A DNA stretch of 64,000 bases from Bacteroidales bacterium UBA1181 (GTDB lineage: Bacteria > Bacteroidota > Bacteroidia > Bacteroidales > Paludibacteraceae). The stretch spans positions 1-64,000 of the forward strand of contig DBYR01000025.1 of NCBI GenBank assembly GCA_002310215.1. Direction: 5' to 3'. Positions 45,201 through 52,084 of this stretch are shown piece by piece. Both the position numbers and the translations under genes were made by a program. The notes under the pieces were generated by a model that searched no databases, had not been told where the DNA came from, and saw only the letters and a program-made list of their open reading frames with translations. Every line of letters starts with the position of its first letter. Position 1 is the first letter of the stretch.

Positions 45201-46611
45201 CGCAAGGTATGGTATCCCGCATGAGCACCATGCTGTCCGCGTCCATGAAGATGGCGATGGGGTTGGCGACTATCTTGAAATTGGCGGGGACTTTCGAATC
45301 CCCCCGTTCGTCATAGGTCGATCCGCAAGGGAAGATGAACGTGCCCTCTCCGAGCACATCCTTCACCCAATTATACGTGCAGATGGGGGAACCCTGTGCC
45401 AAAGTCGTGCATCCCACCTGAATAAAAGAGAGGTTTTCGCATCCAAGGAACATGTTATTGTAACACTCTGGCTCAAGTTTTTCGGCAGGGAGTTCGGGTG
45501 CCCTCTTCAGTGACTTGCACTCCCGGAACATGCCGAAGTAGCATCGCGAGGAGAGGTCGGTGGCCGGCAATTCAGGTGCCTTAGCAAGTTGGGTGCATCC
45601 CAAGAACATCTCGCGGTAGCAGGTGCTATCCAGTTCCATGGCGGGAAGCGCAGGAGCCTCAATGAGGTTAGTGCAGTTGGCGAACATGATATAGTAACAC
45701 TCCACACGCATCCGCATCGCTGGCAGTTTAGGGGCTTTCGTGAGACTTGTGCAGTTGTTGAACATGCCACAGTAACATCTGTCCTCCAAATTTGTGGCAG
45801 GCAGTTCCGGAGCCACCTCCAAGGAGGCGCACTTATAGAACATGTTGAAGTAGCAACGTTTCGCCAAAACCGTACTCGGCAGACTCGGAGCCTGGACGAT
45901 GGCGGTTTGTTCGAACATGGCCAAATAACAGTCTATAGCCATTGTGGTGGCCGGGAGCTCCGGGGCTTGGACGAGGTTAGCGCAATTAGAGAACATGTTA
46001 GAGTAGCACCGTTGCTTCATCGTAAGGGCGGGCAGTTCCGTCACTTGTGAAAGGTTGGCGCAGTTGGCGAACATGCCTTCATAGCAACCCTCCTCCAGCT
46101 CTTTGGCGGGTAGTTGCGGGGTCTCGCTGATCCCACACTCTTGGAACATGTCCTTGTAGCATTCCTCCGCCAATGTGGTGGCGGGCAGTTCGGGTGCTTG
46201 GACGAGACCCTCACATCCCATGAATAGCCTATAGAAACACATCTTGTATGGAATCTCTGTCGAGGTGCCTTCCCCGTCAAGCAGGCTCATGACGCTTCCG
46301 CTGGCAGCCACTTGTCCGGTTATTACGAAATTTGTGTAGTTGTCCAACGTGTTGAAAATACCCGCTGGGTTATTCCCCCGAAAATATACCTTGTCATTGG
46401 CTTGGGGCAAATCGACTGTGCCGGAGGTGATGGGGGTCCAAGATCTGCCTTCGTCGAGAGAGTATTCCAAGTCAGGTATGTCTCTTCCTTTTTCCCTTAT
46501 CCCAACGGACGAATTGTCTGTTGTGGCAGTGAAACATAGGTAATTCTGGGCCTTGACCATTCCCATGGCAGAGAACAAAATAGTCCATAATAGGAGAATC
46601 TTAAATCGCAT
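42238..46611 (-). CDS. Large T9SS-secreted protein combining LRR and GCDSI repeats (locus B)
   Basis: A 1457-residue surface protein. A signal peptide (1-21, ending MVKA) precedes an N-terminal domain (about 22-125; YLCFTATTDNSS, VYFRGNNPAGIF, ASGSVMSLLDGEG). Ten 26-residue BspA-type leucine-rich repeats follow (about 135-400; pattern APELPATxL then CYxxMFxxCxxL), with a cap (NWVKDVLGEGTFIFP). A short YKFKGWDPPLQAL domain is near 490. About 13-14 GCDSI repeats of 49 residues cover 530-1245. The C-terminal module (1250-1378; QKRWNDLLICQNEG, QWYKNGKKIEG) and T9SS tail (TATPNP to NCKILVK) match the 3359-residue protein of locus A. The N-terminal half matches the next gene upstream. An adhesive role is inferred. 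Confidence 0.87.
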   Translation of the reverse strand: MRFKILLLWTILFSAMGMVKAQNYLCFTATTDNSSVGIREKGRDIPDLEYSLDEGRSWTPITSGTVDLPQANDKVYFRGNNPAGIFNTLDNYTNFVITGQVAASGSVMSLLDGEGTSTEIPYKMCFYRLFMGCEGLVQAPELPATTLAEECYKDMFQECGISETPQLPAKELEEGCYEGMFANCANLSQVTELPALTMKQRCYSNMFSNCANLVQAPELPATTMAIDCYLAMFEQTAIVQAPSLPSTVLAKRCYFNMFYKCASLEVAPELPATNLEDRCYCGMFNNCTSLTKAPKLPAMRMRVECYYIMFANCTNLIEAPALPAMELDSTCYREMFLGCTQLAKAPELPATDLSSRCYFGMFRECKSLKRAPELPAEKLEPECYNNMFLGCENLSFIQVGCTTLAQGSPICTYNWVKDVLGEGTFIFPCGSTYDERGDSKVPANFKIVANPIAIFMDADSMVLMRDTIPCGKTPQFKGITPKKAGNERSIYKFKGWDPPLQALTVSDTFVFVAAYDTILLCDTTIHSCYSYSIKGRNIMRSTEWTDTTNYGDGKDSIIHYQVFIHYGAGKDSSVFSCEPITWRGETISESTIKTDTLQTIFGCDSIVRYKFTIGEKEMKDTLLEGCEKVLLRDVPYLRDTTWNDTLASEEGCGTILRYTVKIHHKELHDTSVIACDSFLWKGVAIKESTSWNDTLQNIFGCDSIIQYQLTLNHTILRDSVVEACDSFPWGGLVFRENNVWDDTLSSAAGCDSIIRYHLNLHQRTERDSQIFACDSIVWGNTTFKESTTWDDILQSVHGCDSIIHYQLTIGDKMVRDSSISACDSFLLNGKIIRENMDWSDTLLAGQGCDSIVRYHLDILHKTWKDSTVYACEIFPWKKIVIEENTELYDTLVNAQGCDSIVHYTVIIGHESVRDSFVTTCEVATDGEEAIEYFGYEDVYPSAHGCDSIIRYHYTLQRVAIIDTFVNSCDPFTWRGKTVYDDAILYDTLQTVHGCDSITRCIVSFLNGPIAVEESVACDSIVWKGIRVTQDTFLCDTMYLDKGCTSLYCYQFTIHHSVVKDSAIYACDSFPWHGEILRESCLRSDTFSTIHGCDSIIRYDITIGKAVVTDTLLSACESFTYQGITFFEDTVWSEMLQTTQGCDSIIRYHLTILHGTITDSSVTALDTFFWQGKAMTEDARWNDTLQTVQGCDSIIRYQLTMQYSPRIGDLTIADSLLFGKPNETIEVMYSLTEGEVSHYDFTKEGVRICADTLKETGVAYLTIPGNLSPGEYTTTLSVHDRFGASANQAVTFHVVRGDNGTESFYQKRWNDLLICQNEGKQFASFQWYKNGKKIEGATLQYYCDLNGLDGEYMVQVTEKQGAKYFIEPRFFTRETMEVSVTATPNPARRHEKVIVTINGLDNSQLEDARLVVYHTNGTVEWTRKSVSKETMLTLPAGEYVVVLTMNDGKNINCKILVK
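43010..44990 (-). repeat. GCDSI protein repeats of locus B
   Basis: Thirteen clear units and one degenerate unit of about 49 codons each encode CDSFxWxGxxIxE then GCDSIIRYxLTI. Units here resemble each other more than those of locus A, with GCDSIIRYHL recurring almost unchanged. This suggests more recent expansion or homogenisation. Confidence 0.85.
45425..46240 (-). repeat. BspA-type leucine-rich repeats of locus B fusion protein
   Basis: Ten 26-residue units with pattern LPATxL, then CYxxMF, then CxxL. The same unit builds the neighbouring protein at 46855-49386. Confidence 0.85.
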
Positions 46612-46711
46612 TGTTTAAAATATCGTTTATTTTTATCAATAAAAAGACACACTACACTGAGAAATATATCATCATGTGGATTATTTCCCTTCACTCATCC
46701 GAAATTCGTCG

Positions 46712-46719
46712 CAAAATTA
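46712..46719 (-). promoter_or_regulatory. -7 promoter element of the locus B fusion protein
   Basis: TAATTTTG on the minus strand matches TAnnTTTG, about 100 bases before the start codon at 46611. This leader length is similar to that of the locus A giant gene. The surrounding 46620-46760 is AT-rich and non-coding. Confidence 0.5.
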
Positions 46720-46801
46720 TAGATTTTCAGTTAAATAAATCTTATTATTTAAAAAAAATAAGTGGTTGGCATGGCACGATTTTTCCAACATGCGCTGTCT
46801 T

Positions 46802-46828
46802 GGGTAGAGACACACTGCATCTCTACCC
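46802..46828. repeat. Inverted repeat downstream of the LRR gene
   Basis: GGGTAGAGA and TCTCTACCC form a 9-bp perfect stem with a 9-base loop, 27 bases beyond the stop codon of the LRR gene. No T tract follows on the minus strand, so a terminator role is uncertain. Confidence 0.5.
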
Positions 46829-46854
46829 ATGGTAAAAAGAATTGGAATGATTCC

Positions 46855-49386
46855 TTAGTTCTTCGCCACGACCTTCCATCCTTTCGGAATCCTATTCACG
46901 GAGTATTCCTTGATGGTGCGGACAGGACATGCGAAGGTGCCCTCTTTGGCCACACCGTCGACCCATCCCTCCGAGAAGGTTCTATTACCCTTCTTGTCTC
47001 CCCAGGTGGTGGAGCTGATTTTGATGTAGTTGAGGCTACTGCAGTGGTAGAACATCTCCTTGTAACAATTCTCCTTGAGTGAGGTGCCTGACATCGCCGG
47101 GGCTTTGACCAGCTTCGCGCAGTTGGCGAACATGGATTCGTAGCAACTGGTGGCGAGCGAGGTGGCAGGCAGGTCGCCGACTTGGGTGAGCGCCACGCAT
47201 TCCTTGAACATGCTCTTGTAGCAGAAGTTTGCCAAGTGGGTGGAGTTCAATTGTGGTGCCTTGGTTAGGCTCGTACAGCCGAGGAACATCGATTGGTAAC
47301 ATCCCGTGGCGAGCGTGTCGGCCGGCAGTTCCGGCGCTTGCGTCAGCTTTTTGCACCCCTTGAACATGAACTCGTAGCAGGCCTCCGCCAAACGGGTGGA
47401 AGGCAATGCGCCTGCTTGGGTGAGGTTGGCGCAGTCCTCGAACATGGAGCCGTAGCAACGTTTGTCCATCACGGTGGCGGGCAACACGGGTACGCTGGTG
47501 AGTGCCTTGCAGTTGTTGAACATGGCGTAGTAGCACTCCTTCTCCAAGCGGGTGGCGGGCAGCTCGGGCGCTTTCGCCAGCTTCTCGCAATTCTGGAACA
47601 TGCCTTCGTAGCAACCTTTCGCCAAGGAGTCGGCTGGCAGTTCAGGGGCTTGCTTCAGGTTGGTGCATCCTGCGAACATGTATTGGTAGCACGTCGGGGC
47701 GGCCTGTTTCGCAGGCAACTCTGGCGCTTGGAAGTTGACGTTGTCGCAATTGCAGAACATGTATTGGTAGCACCCCTCCGCCAACTTCGTGGCAGGCAGT
47801 TTAGGGGCTTGCTTGAGTGCCTTGCAGCTGGAGAACATCTTGTTGTAGCAGTTTTTGGCCAATTGTGTGGAGATGAGCGCAGGTGCCTCCGTAAGGTTTT
47901 TGCAGTTGGCGAACATACCGTCATAGCAATCCGCCGCCATCTTCTGTGCCGGCAGTTGAGGAGCGCTGGTGAGGCCTCCGCAACCGTAGAACATCTCTTG
48001 GTAGCATGCCTCCCCTAAGGAGGTGGCTGGCAGCTCGGGGGCCTTCGTCAGGGCGTCGCAGTTCTTGAAGAGCGAGGCGAAACAGCCCACGCCAGGGGTG
48101 TGTGACGCGTTGCCGAGCCCGTCGACGAGGCTCATGACGTTTCCGCTGGCGGCGATGTTTCCCTGCATGAAGAAGCGTACGTCCTGACCGTTCTTCGTCT
48201 GGTTGAAACCCTTAGGATTGATGCCTTTGAAATATATCTTATCTCCCTTGAATGGCAACGGAAGGGTGTCGCCGAATGCGACCTCTTTCCAATTCTCTCC
48301 TCCGTCGGTCGAGTAGAGCACGTTAGGGGTGGACTCCCCGTAGCTGATCATGCCGATGAAGGCGTCTGCCTTGGTGGTGGTGAAGCAGAGGTAGTCGTGG
48401 GCGGATTTCTTTCCGTCCTCATGGATCACCTCCCAACCTTCCGGTATGGCGCTCGACCCGAACTGGGCGGCGAGTCTGCCTGGACTGACGAATGTGCCCG
48501 ACTCGGCTACGTCTTGGAGCCATACAGTGGTGCGCCTTCCCTCCACGCCATCGTCTCCCCACTCGGTGAAATGCACCTTGAGGTAGTTGATCTTCTTGCA
48601 TTGGTCGAACATCCTGGAGTAGCACTTCGGGGCCAATTCCTTAGCAGGCAATTCAGGCGCTTGGCTAAGGTTGGCGCAGTTTCTGAACATAAGCGCGTAG
48701 CAACTCTCCGCCAGCTCCGTGGCTGGCAATGCAGGGGCTTTGGTGATGGAGGAACATCCGTAGAACATGCTCTCGTAGCAACCTTTCGCTAATTTCTTCG
48801 CAGGCAATGCTGGGGCTTGGCCGAGGCTGACGCAGCCTTGGAACATGCCTTTGTAGCAGTTCTCCGCCAATTCCGTGGCGGGCAGTTGCGGTGCTTGGGC
48901 CAGTTGCTCACAGCCTTGGAACATCTCCTCGTAGCACCCCTTCGTGAGGCGGGTGGCGGGCAGCTCAGGCGCATGGGTTAGGCTCGTGCATTTGGCGAAG
49001 AGGCGGATGAAACAGTTGTCGCTTGGAATGGTTTGCTCGTCGCCTGTCCCGTCGACAAGACTCATGATGCTTCCGCTGGCGGCGATGGAGCCGGTCATGA
49101 CGAACTGGGTGCGGCTCCTGCCGTTCTCCTTCGAGAATCCTTCCCTGTTGTTACCCCTGAGGTATATCTTCTCGTGGGCGCTCTTGAAGGTGTAGCCCTT
49201 TGCTGGGTCCAGCTTCTTCCACTTGGATTTGTCGGTGGAGTATTCGATGTCGGGTTGGTTCCCCTCCTTGTTTTCTATGCTTATGGTCGATTTCGCCTCG
49301 TTGGCGGTGAAACACAAATAGTTCTGCGCCGAAGCCCATGCCAGGGAGCTCAGCGTCATCAGTATGGAAAATATTGCTTTTCTCAT
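46855..49386 (-). CDS. Secreted BspA-type leucine-rich repeat protein, internally duplicated
   Basis: An 843-residue exported protein with a signal peptide (1-20, ending WASAQ). It is two copies of one plan. Each has an N-terminal domain (YLCFTANEAKSTI, then YLCFTTTKADAFI near residue 327), a run of 26-residue repeats (5 in the first copy, 13 in the second; APELPATxL then CYxxMFxxCxxL) and a cap (WLQDVAESGTFVSP, then WVDGVAKEGTFACP, each ending IPxGWxVx). The same N-terminal domain, repeat and cap open the neighbouring fusion protein. Unlike that protein it has no GCDSI repeats and no T9SS tail, so its surface attachment is unclear. It is probably a separate transcript, since 243 bases separate the two genes. 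Confidence 0.87.
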   Translation of the reverse strand: MRKAIFSILMTLSSLAWASAQNYLCFTANEAKSTISIENKEGNQPDIEYSTDKSKWKKLDPAKGYTFKSAHEKIYLRGNNREGFSKENGRSRTQFVMTGSIAASGSIMSLVDGTGDEQTIPSDNCFIRLFAKCTSLTHAPELPATRLTKGCYEEMFQGCEQLAQAPQLPATELAENCYKGMFQGCVSLGQAPALPAKKLAKGCYESMFYGCSSITKAPALPATELAESCYALMFRNCANLSQAPELPAKELAPKCYSRMFDQCKKINYLKVHFTEWGDDGVEGRRTTVWLQDVAESGTFVSPGRLAAQFGSSAIPEGWEVIHEDGKKSAHDYLCFTTTKADAFIGMISYGESTPNVLYSTDGGENWKEVAFGDTLPLPFKGDKIYFKGINPKGFNQTKNGQDVRFFMQGNIAASGNVMSLVDGLGNASHTPGVGCFASLFKNCDALTKAPELPATSLGEACYQEMFYGCGGLTSAPQLPAQKMAADCYDGMFANCKNLTEAPALISTQLAKNCYNKMFSSCKALKQAPKLPATKLAEGCYQYMFCNCDNVNFQAPELPAKQAAPTCYQYMFAGCTNLKQAPELPADSLAKGCYEGMFQNCEKLAKAPELPATRLEKECYYAMFNNCKALTSVPVLPATVMDKRCYGSMFEDCANLTQAGALPSTRLAEACYEFMFKGCKKLTQAPELPADTLATGCYQSMFLGCTSLTKAPQLNSTHLANFCYKSMFKECVALTQVGDLPATSLATSCYESMFANCAKLVKAPAMSGTSLKENCYKEMFYHCSSLNYIKISSTTWGDKKGNRTFSEGWVDGVAKEGTFACPVRTIKEYSVNRIPKGWKVVAKN
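46900..49010 (-). repeat. Leucine-rich repeats of the duplicated LRR protein
   Basis: Eighteen 26-residue units in two runs (about 48590-49010 and 47030-48080), separated by a cap and a second N-terminal domain. Counts were made by eye. Confidence 0.8.
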
Positions 49387-49418
49387 AAAATCTTAATGTG
49401 TGGCAAAATTGTTTTTTG

Positions 49419-49426
49419 CAAAAATA
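49419..49426 (-). promoter_or_regulatory. -7 promoter element of the LRR protein gene
   Basis: TATTTTTG on the minus strand matches TAnnTTTG, 33 bases before the start codon. Confidence 0.5.
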
Positions 49427-49470
49427 TAAAAATTGTTTGTGATTTCACGAATCCTACGGGTGGGCTTAAA

Positions 49471-49502
49471 AGAAAAAGAGGAGACATGGTTGCCTCCTCT
49501 TT
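49471..49502 (-). terminator. Terminator of the DUF4197 gene
   Basis: On the minus strand AAAGAGGAG pairs with CTCCTCTTT (10-base loop), followed by TTCTTTT. It lies about 20 bases after the stop codon. Confidence 0.8.
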
Positions 49503-49522
49503 GGTTATGATGGATCTCTGTT

Positions 49523-50371
49523 TTAGGCTACGTCCAATTGTCCGAAGACGTTCTTCAGCACATCGCTGACACGTGCGCTGGCGTTGTGGCGGATGTCGTA
49601 CTCCTTCTCGGAGACCTTCGTGAAGAGTCCTGAAAGGGCCTTCCCCGTGATGTAGTCGGACAAGTCTGTGTTGACGGTTTTGATGGAGGCGAGCTTCTCG
49701 AAGTACTCGTCCTTCAGGATACCGGTCATTCTGGCCATCTCAAGTCCTGCCTTCACGGCCTTGCTGTCCATCATCTCCACCAACTTGTTGTTATAGGTGG
49801 CGAAGGTGTTCCACGCCGCGAGTGGGGTGGTGTTGGCTATCTGCACGGAGCCGAGCGAATTGTTGATGGCTGGCATGAAGGCGTTCTGCAGTTGCGTGAA
49901 GGTGTTCTCCTTCAGGTAAGTGGTGGCTGCGTTGTCCGCACCGAAGAGGATGTTCTTGGCGTCGGCGATGCCCATGCCGGTGATGGCGTTGGCGAAGATG
50001 TCCACTGACTTAGGGGCTGCGTCTTCCGCCGCACGGTTGAAAAGGGTGATCACGGTGTCGGAGGAAGGAATGGATGCGCCTGCGGAGTTCAGCAGGGAGT
50101 TGAAGGCTGGGTTCTGCGCGAGGGACTGCACCGCGTTGAACACGGAGAGCGCCTCCTCTGGTATGCCGATGCGCACGGCTGCGTCCGCGAGGAATCCGTC
50201 TTTCTTTCCTAAGTTGGCGGCTGCGGTCTCGATGCCGACCTTCAGTGCGGCCTTCAGTCCTGCGGCGATGTCTAGCTGCCCGCCACCGTTGATTGAGTTG
50301 ATGATCTCCTTCGCGGCATCACTTTTAGCCACCTTGGAGATGGTGGAAAATACGTCGTTTAATAATCCCAT
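49523..50371 (-). CDS. DUF4197 domain-containing protein
   Basis: A 282-residue protein that matches DUF4197 over most of its length: GLKAALKVGIETAAANLGKKDGFLADAAVRIGIPEE in the first third, then LFNRAAEDAAPKSVDIFANAI, GADNAATTYLKENTFTQL and a C-terminal GLFTKVSEKEYDIRHN. Many family members have a signal peptide; this one starts directly with MGLLNDVFSTISK and seems cytoplasmic, or its export signal has been lost. The function of the family is unknown. It has its own promoter element at 50469-50476 and terminator. Confidence 0.88.
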   Translation of the reverse strand: MGLLNDVFSTISKVAKSDAAKEIINSINGGGQLDIAAGLKAALKVGIETAAANLGKKDGFLADAAVRIGIPEEALSVFNAVQSLAQNPAFNSLLNSAGASIPSSDTVITLFNRAAEDAAPKSVDIFANAITGMGIADAKNILFGADNAATTYLKENTFTQLQNAFMPAINNSLGSVQIANTTPLAAWNTFATYNNKLVEMMDSKAVKAGLEMARMTGILKDEYFEKLASIKTVNTDLSDYITGKALSGLFTKVSEKEYDIRHNASARVSDVLKNVFGQLDVA

Positions 50372-50397
50372 ATACCGAATGTATTAAAAGTTAATTG

Positions 50398-50476
50398 TTT
50401 GCGTTTCCCTGATACAGATTGTGTGACGCTATTTTTGGGCCATTGCCTTTATGGGTTACACACAAACGCAAAGATA
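50398..50476 (-). promoter_or_regulatory. Promoter and leader with nested inverted repeats before the DUF4197 gene
   Basis: TATCTTTG on the minus strand (50469-50476) matches TAnnTTTG. A 9-bp inverted repeat, TTTGCGTTT (50398-50406) and AAACGCAAA (50464-50472), and a 7-bp one, TTGTGTG (50419-50425) and CACACAA (50459-50465), nest in the leader. The outer one overlaps the -7 element. Confidence 0.5.
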
Positions 50477-50530
50477 ATATTTTTCCCGAAATGTGGATGT
50501 CAAAAAAACTTTTTGATACTTAATTCGTTA

Positions 50531-50632
50531 GGGTGTCACCCCTTCGGGTTCGGGCTATCCTCGGTTCTATTGTACAGGGGTTAACACCCCTACCTGTAAT
50601 ATAGCACCCCTTCGGGGTTTGCGGGTCTATCG
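50531..50632. repeat. Structured palindromic intergenic element
   Basis: An outer pair of near-identical CACCCCTTCGGG hairpins (50536-50548 and 50605-50617) flanks an inner cruciform: TACAGG...CCTGTA (50573-50597) around GGGT-TAAC-ACCC. CGGGCTAT/ATAGC arms link the two. It has no open frame of note and looks like a mobile REP-like or structured RNA element. Only this copy was seen in the window. Confidence 0.55.
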
Positions 50633-50645
50633 TCCTTTTTAATTT

Positions 50646-51075
50646 TTAATTCTCTAGTATTTCGTCTTTGTTCTTTTCGACGTATTCCTGCAAAAGTTCG
50701 CAAAGGGTAGGGGAGAAGCTTCCGTATTCCGCATCGGTCTCCACCCAATCGTCTTGTTTTCCCTCCTCTAAGGCTTTGCAGTAGTTTCGGACAATCTCTT
50801 CGTTCCCGACGGTGGCGAGCGCCTCTTTCAGTTCGTTGGGGTCGGTGTCGGGATAGCTGTCTTGGTATTGGCTGAATCCTCCGTTTTGCATCTCGGAGTC
50901 GTACCAAAAGCAGAGGACGGCCTTCCTCTGTTTCTCGGAAAGTGAGGATAATTCACCGTCGACGCATATCTCCTCGATGAATCGATTCCAACGGAGATCT
51001 TTCTCGCTTAGGGATGCCTGCTTTTTCAGCTTCCTTCCCCGCTTTTTTACTCCTGAAGAAATCGAACAAATTCAT
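50646..51075 (-). pseudogene. DUF4375 (DMP19-like) gene interrupted by a frameshift
   Basis: The 81-residue frame from the ATG at 50891 (MQNGGFSQYQDSYP, ending DEILEN) is the C-terminal part of a DUF4375-like protein. The same frame runs further upstream without a start codon, encoding LSEKDLRWNRFIEEICVD and AVLCFWYDSE just before MQNGG. A natural start, MNLFDFFRSKK, at 51075 lies in another frame and stops at 50953. Removing one base from the A6 run (T6 at 51043-51048 on the plus strand) joins the two into one protein of about 142 residues. It is either a real one-base insertion, a +1 frameshift site or a sequence error. It lies 20 bases after the transporter gene. Confidence 0.7.
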
Positions 51076-51097
51076 AATTCATAATTCATAATTCTTA
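51070..51097. repeat. 7-bp tandem repeat (ATTCATA) at a gene junction
   Basis: Three exact copies of ATTCATA and one ATTCTTA overlap the stop codon of the transporter gene and the start codon of the frameshifted gene. Similar AT-rich TTCATAA/CTCTTAA strings occur at 27086-27160 and 58150-58190. Confidence 0.7.
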
Positions 51098-52060
51098 ATT
51101 CTCCTGGTCTTTCCTCAATCCCCTCCTATGTTTGCTCAGCTGGTAGGAGTTGACGAGGTTCTGCCAAAGCACGTAGGTGGCGGGTGCGATGGCGACCACA
51201 GGGTTGAAGAAGGTCTGCGCCATCCAGATGGCGAGGATTGTGTTCTTCTGTCCGTAGGCTTGTCCGCTGGCCACTTTGTTGTGGTATAGCTTGCCGAGCT
51301 TCCTTCCTGCGGTGAATTGCGCGAGGCAACAGAACAGGGCGACCAGTGCCATGTTGAAGGCGGCCGGACGCTCGGCGGGGTCCATGCTCAGCAGGTCGGA
51401 CGTCGTGCGCGACATCAGTAACACCAGGGCGATGGTCCACAGCCAGAAGGATATGCCTTGCTTCTTCCGCAGGAAATCGTAGGCGGGGCGGATGAACCGT
51501 TTCAGGAACAGTGCGCAGACGAATGGTCCGAAGATGAGCGGGAAGGCCTTCTGGCAGATGGTGAGGAACGCCTCGAAGAAGCTGAGGTCTTCCGCTCCCG
51601 TGCCGTGCGCACCGATCAGCGAGAAGTAGAGGGGTGCGAAGAAGGCCGCCAGCAGGTTGCTGGAGACGCTATAGGTGATGAGACCCGCCACGGTTCCTCC
51701 CAATAGCCCCGTGATGACAGGGGCGGAGGTGGCGGTGGGCGCTAACAGACAGATGAGCCCGCCTTCCGCTGTGCGTTGATCGAATTTGTAGACGAGTAGG
51801 TAGAAGAGAATGCACACCGTGAATTGGATGGTCAGCAGGATGACATGCCAGCGTTTCCACTTGAACTGGCGGAAGTCCACCTTGCAGTAGACAATCAGCA
51901 GCATCAGGAAAAGCATGTATTTTGTGATGAAGGTGATGTCCTTTAACGGCTCGTCCATGAAGTATTTCGTGACGAAGGACACGTCCACGAAGATGAAATG
52001 GAACACGATACCAATCATCATGGAGATGAACAGCGCGTATGTCTTTAGGAAATTGATCAT
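51095..52060 (-). CDS. Bile acid:sodium symporter-like (SBF-like) transporter
   Basis: A 321-residue integral membrane protein with about ten hydrophobic segments. The glycine- and proline-rich LLAPTATSAPVITGLLGGTVAGL (about 107-129) and the C-terminal GQKNTILAIWMAQTFFNPVVAIAP (about 270-293) are typical of the SBF-like family; the latter fits its second crossover region. The substrate cannot be told from sequence. It starts 25 bases after hisS on the same strand and is likely co-transcribed with it. Confidence 0.82.
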   Translation of the reverse strand: MINFLKTYALFISMMIGIVFHFIFVDVSFVTKYFMDEPLKDITFITKYMLFLMLLIVYCKVDFRQFKWKRWHVILLTIQFTVCILFYLLVYKFDQRTAEGGLICLLAPTATSAPVITGLLGGTVAGLITYSVSSNLLAAFFAPLYFSLIGAHGTGAEDLSFFEAFLTICQKAFPLIFGPFVCALFLKRFIRPAYDFLRKKQGISFWLWTIALVLLMSRTTSDLLSMDPAERPAAFNMALVALFCCLAQFTAGRKLGKLYHNKVASGQAYGQKNTILAIWMAQTFFNPVVAIAPATYVLWQNLVNSYQLSKHRRGLRKDQEN

Positions 52061-52084
52061 CGTCGACGTCTTTGTCCGTTAGGC

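Noticed and set aside
42238..49386. Prophage or mobile island because of BspA-like LRR proteins
   Set aside because: No integrase, transposase, tRNA target, phage structural gene or flanking direct repeat was found. Genes use the Bacteroidota promoters and T9SS tails of the host.
51040..51052. Programmed -1 ribosomal frameshifting at the A6-G run of the DUF4375-like gene
   Set aside because: The run looks like a slippery site, but a -1 shift leads to the wrong frame. Restoring the protein needs a +1 shift or loss of one base.
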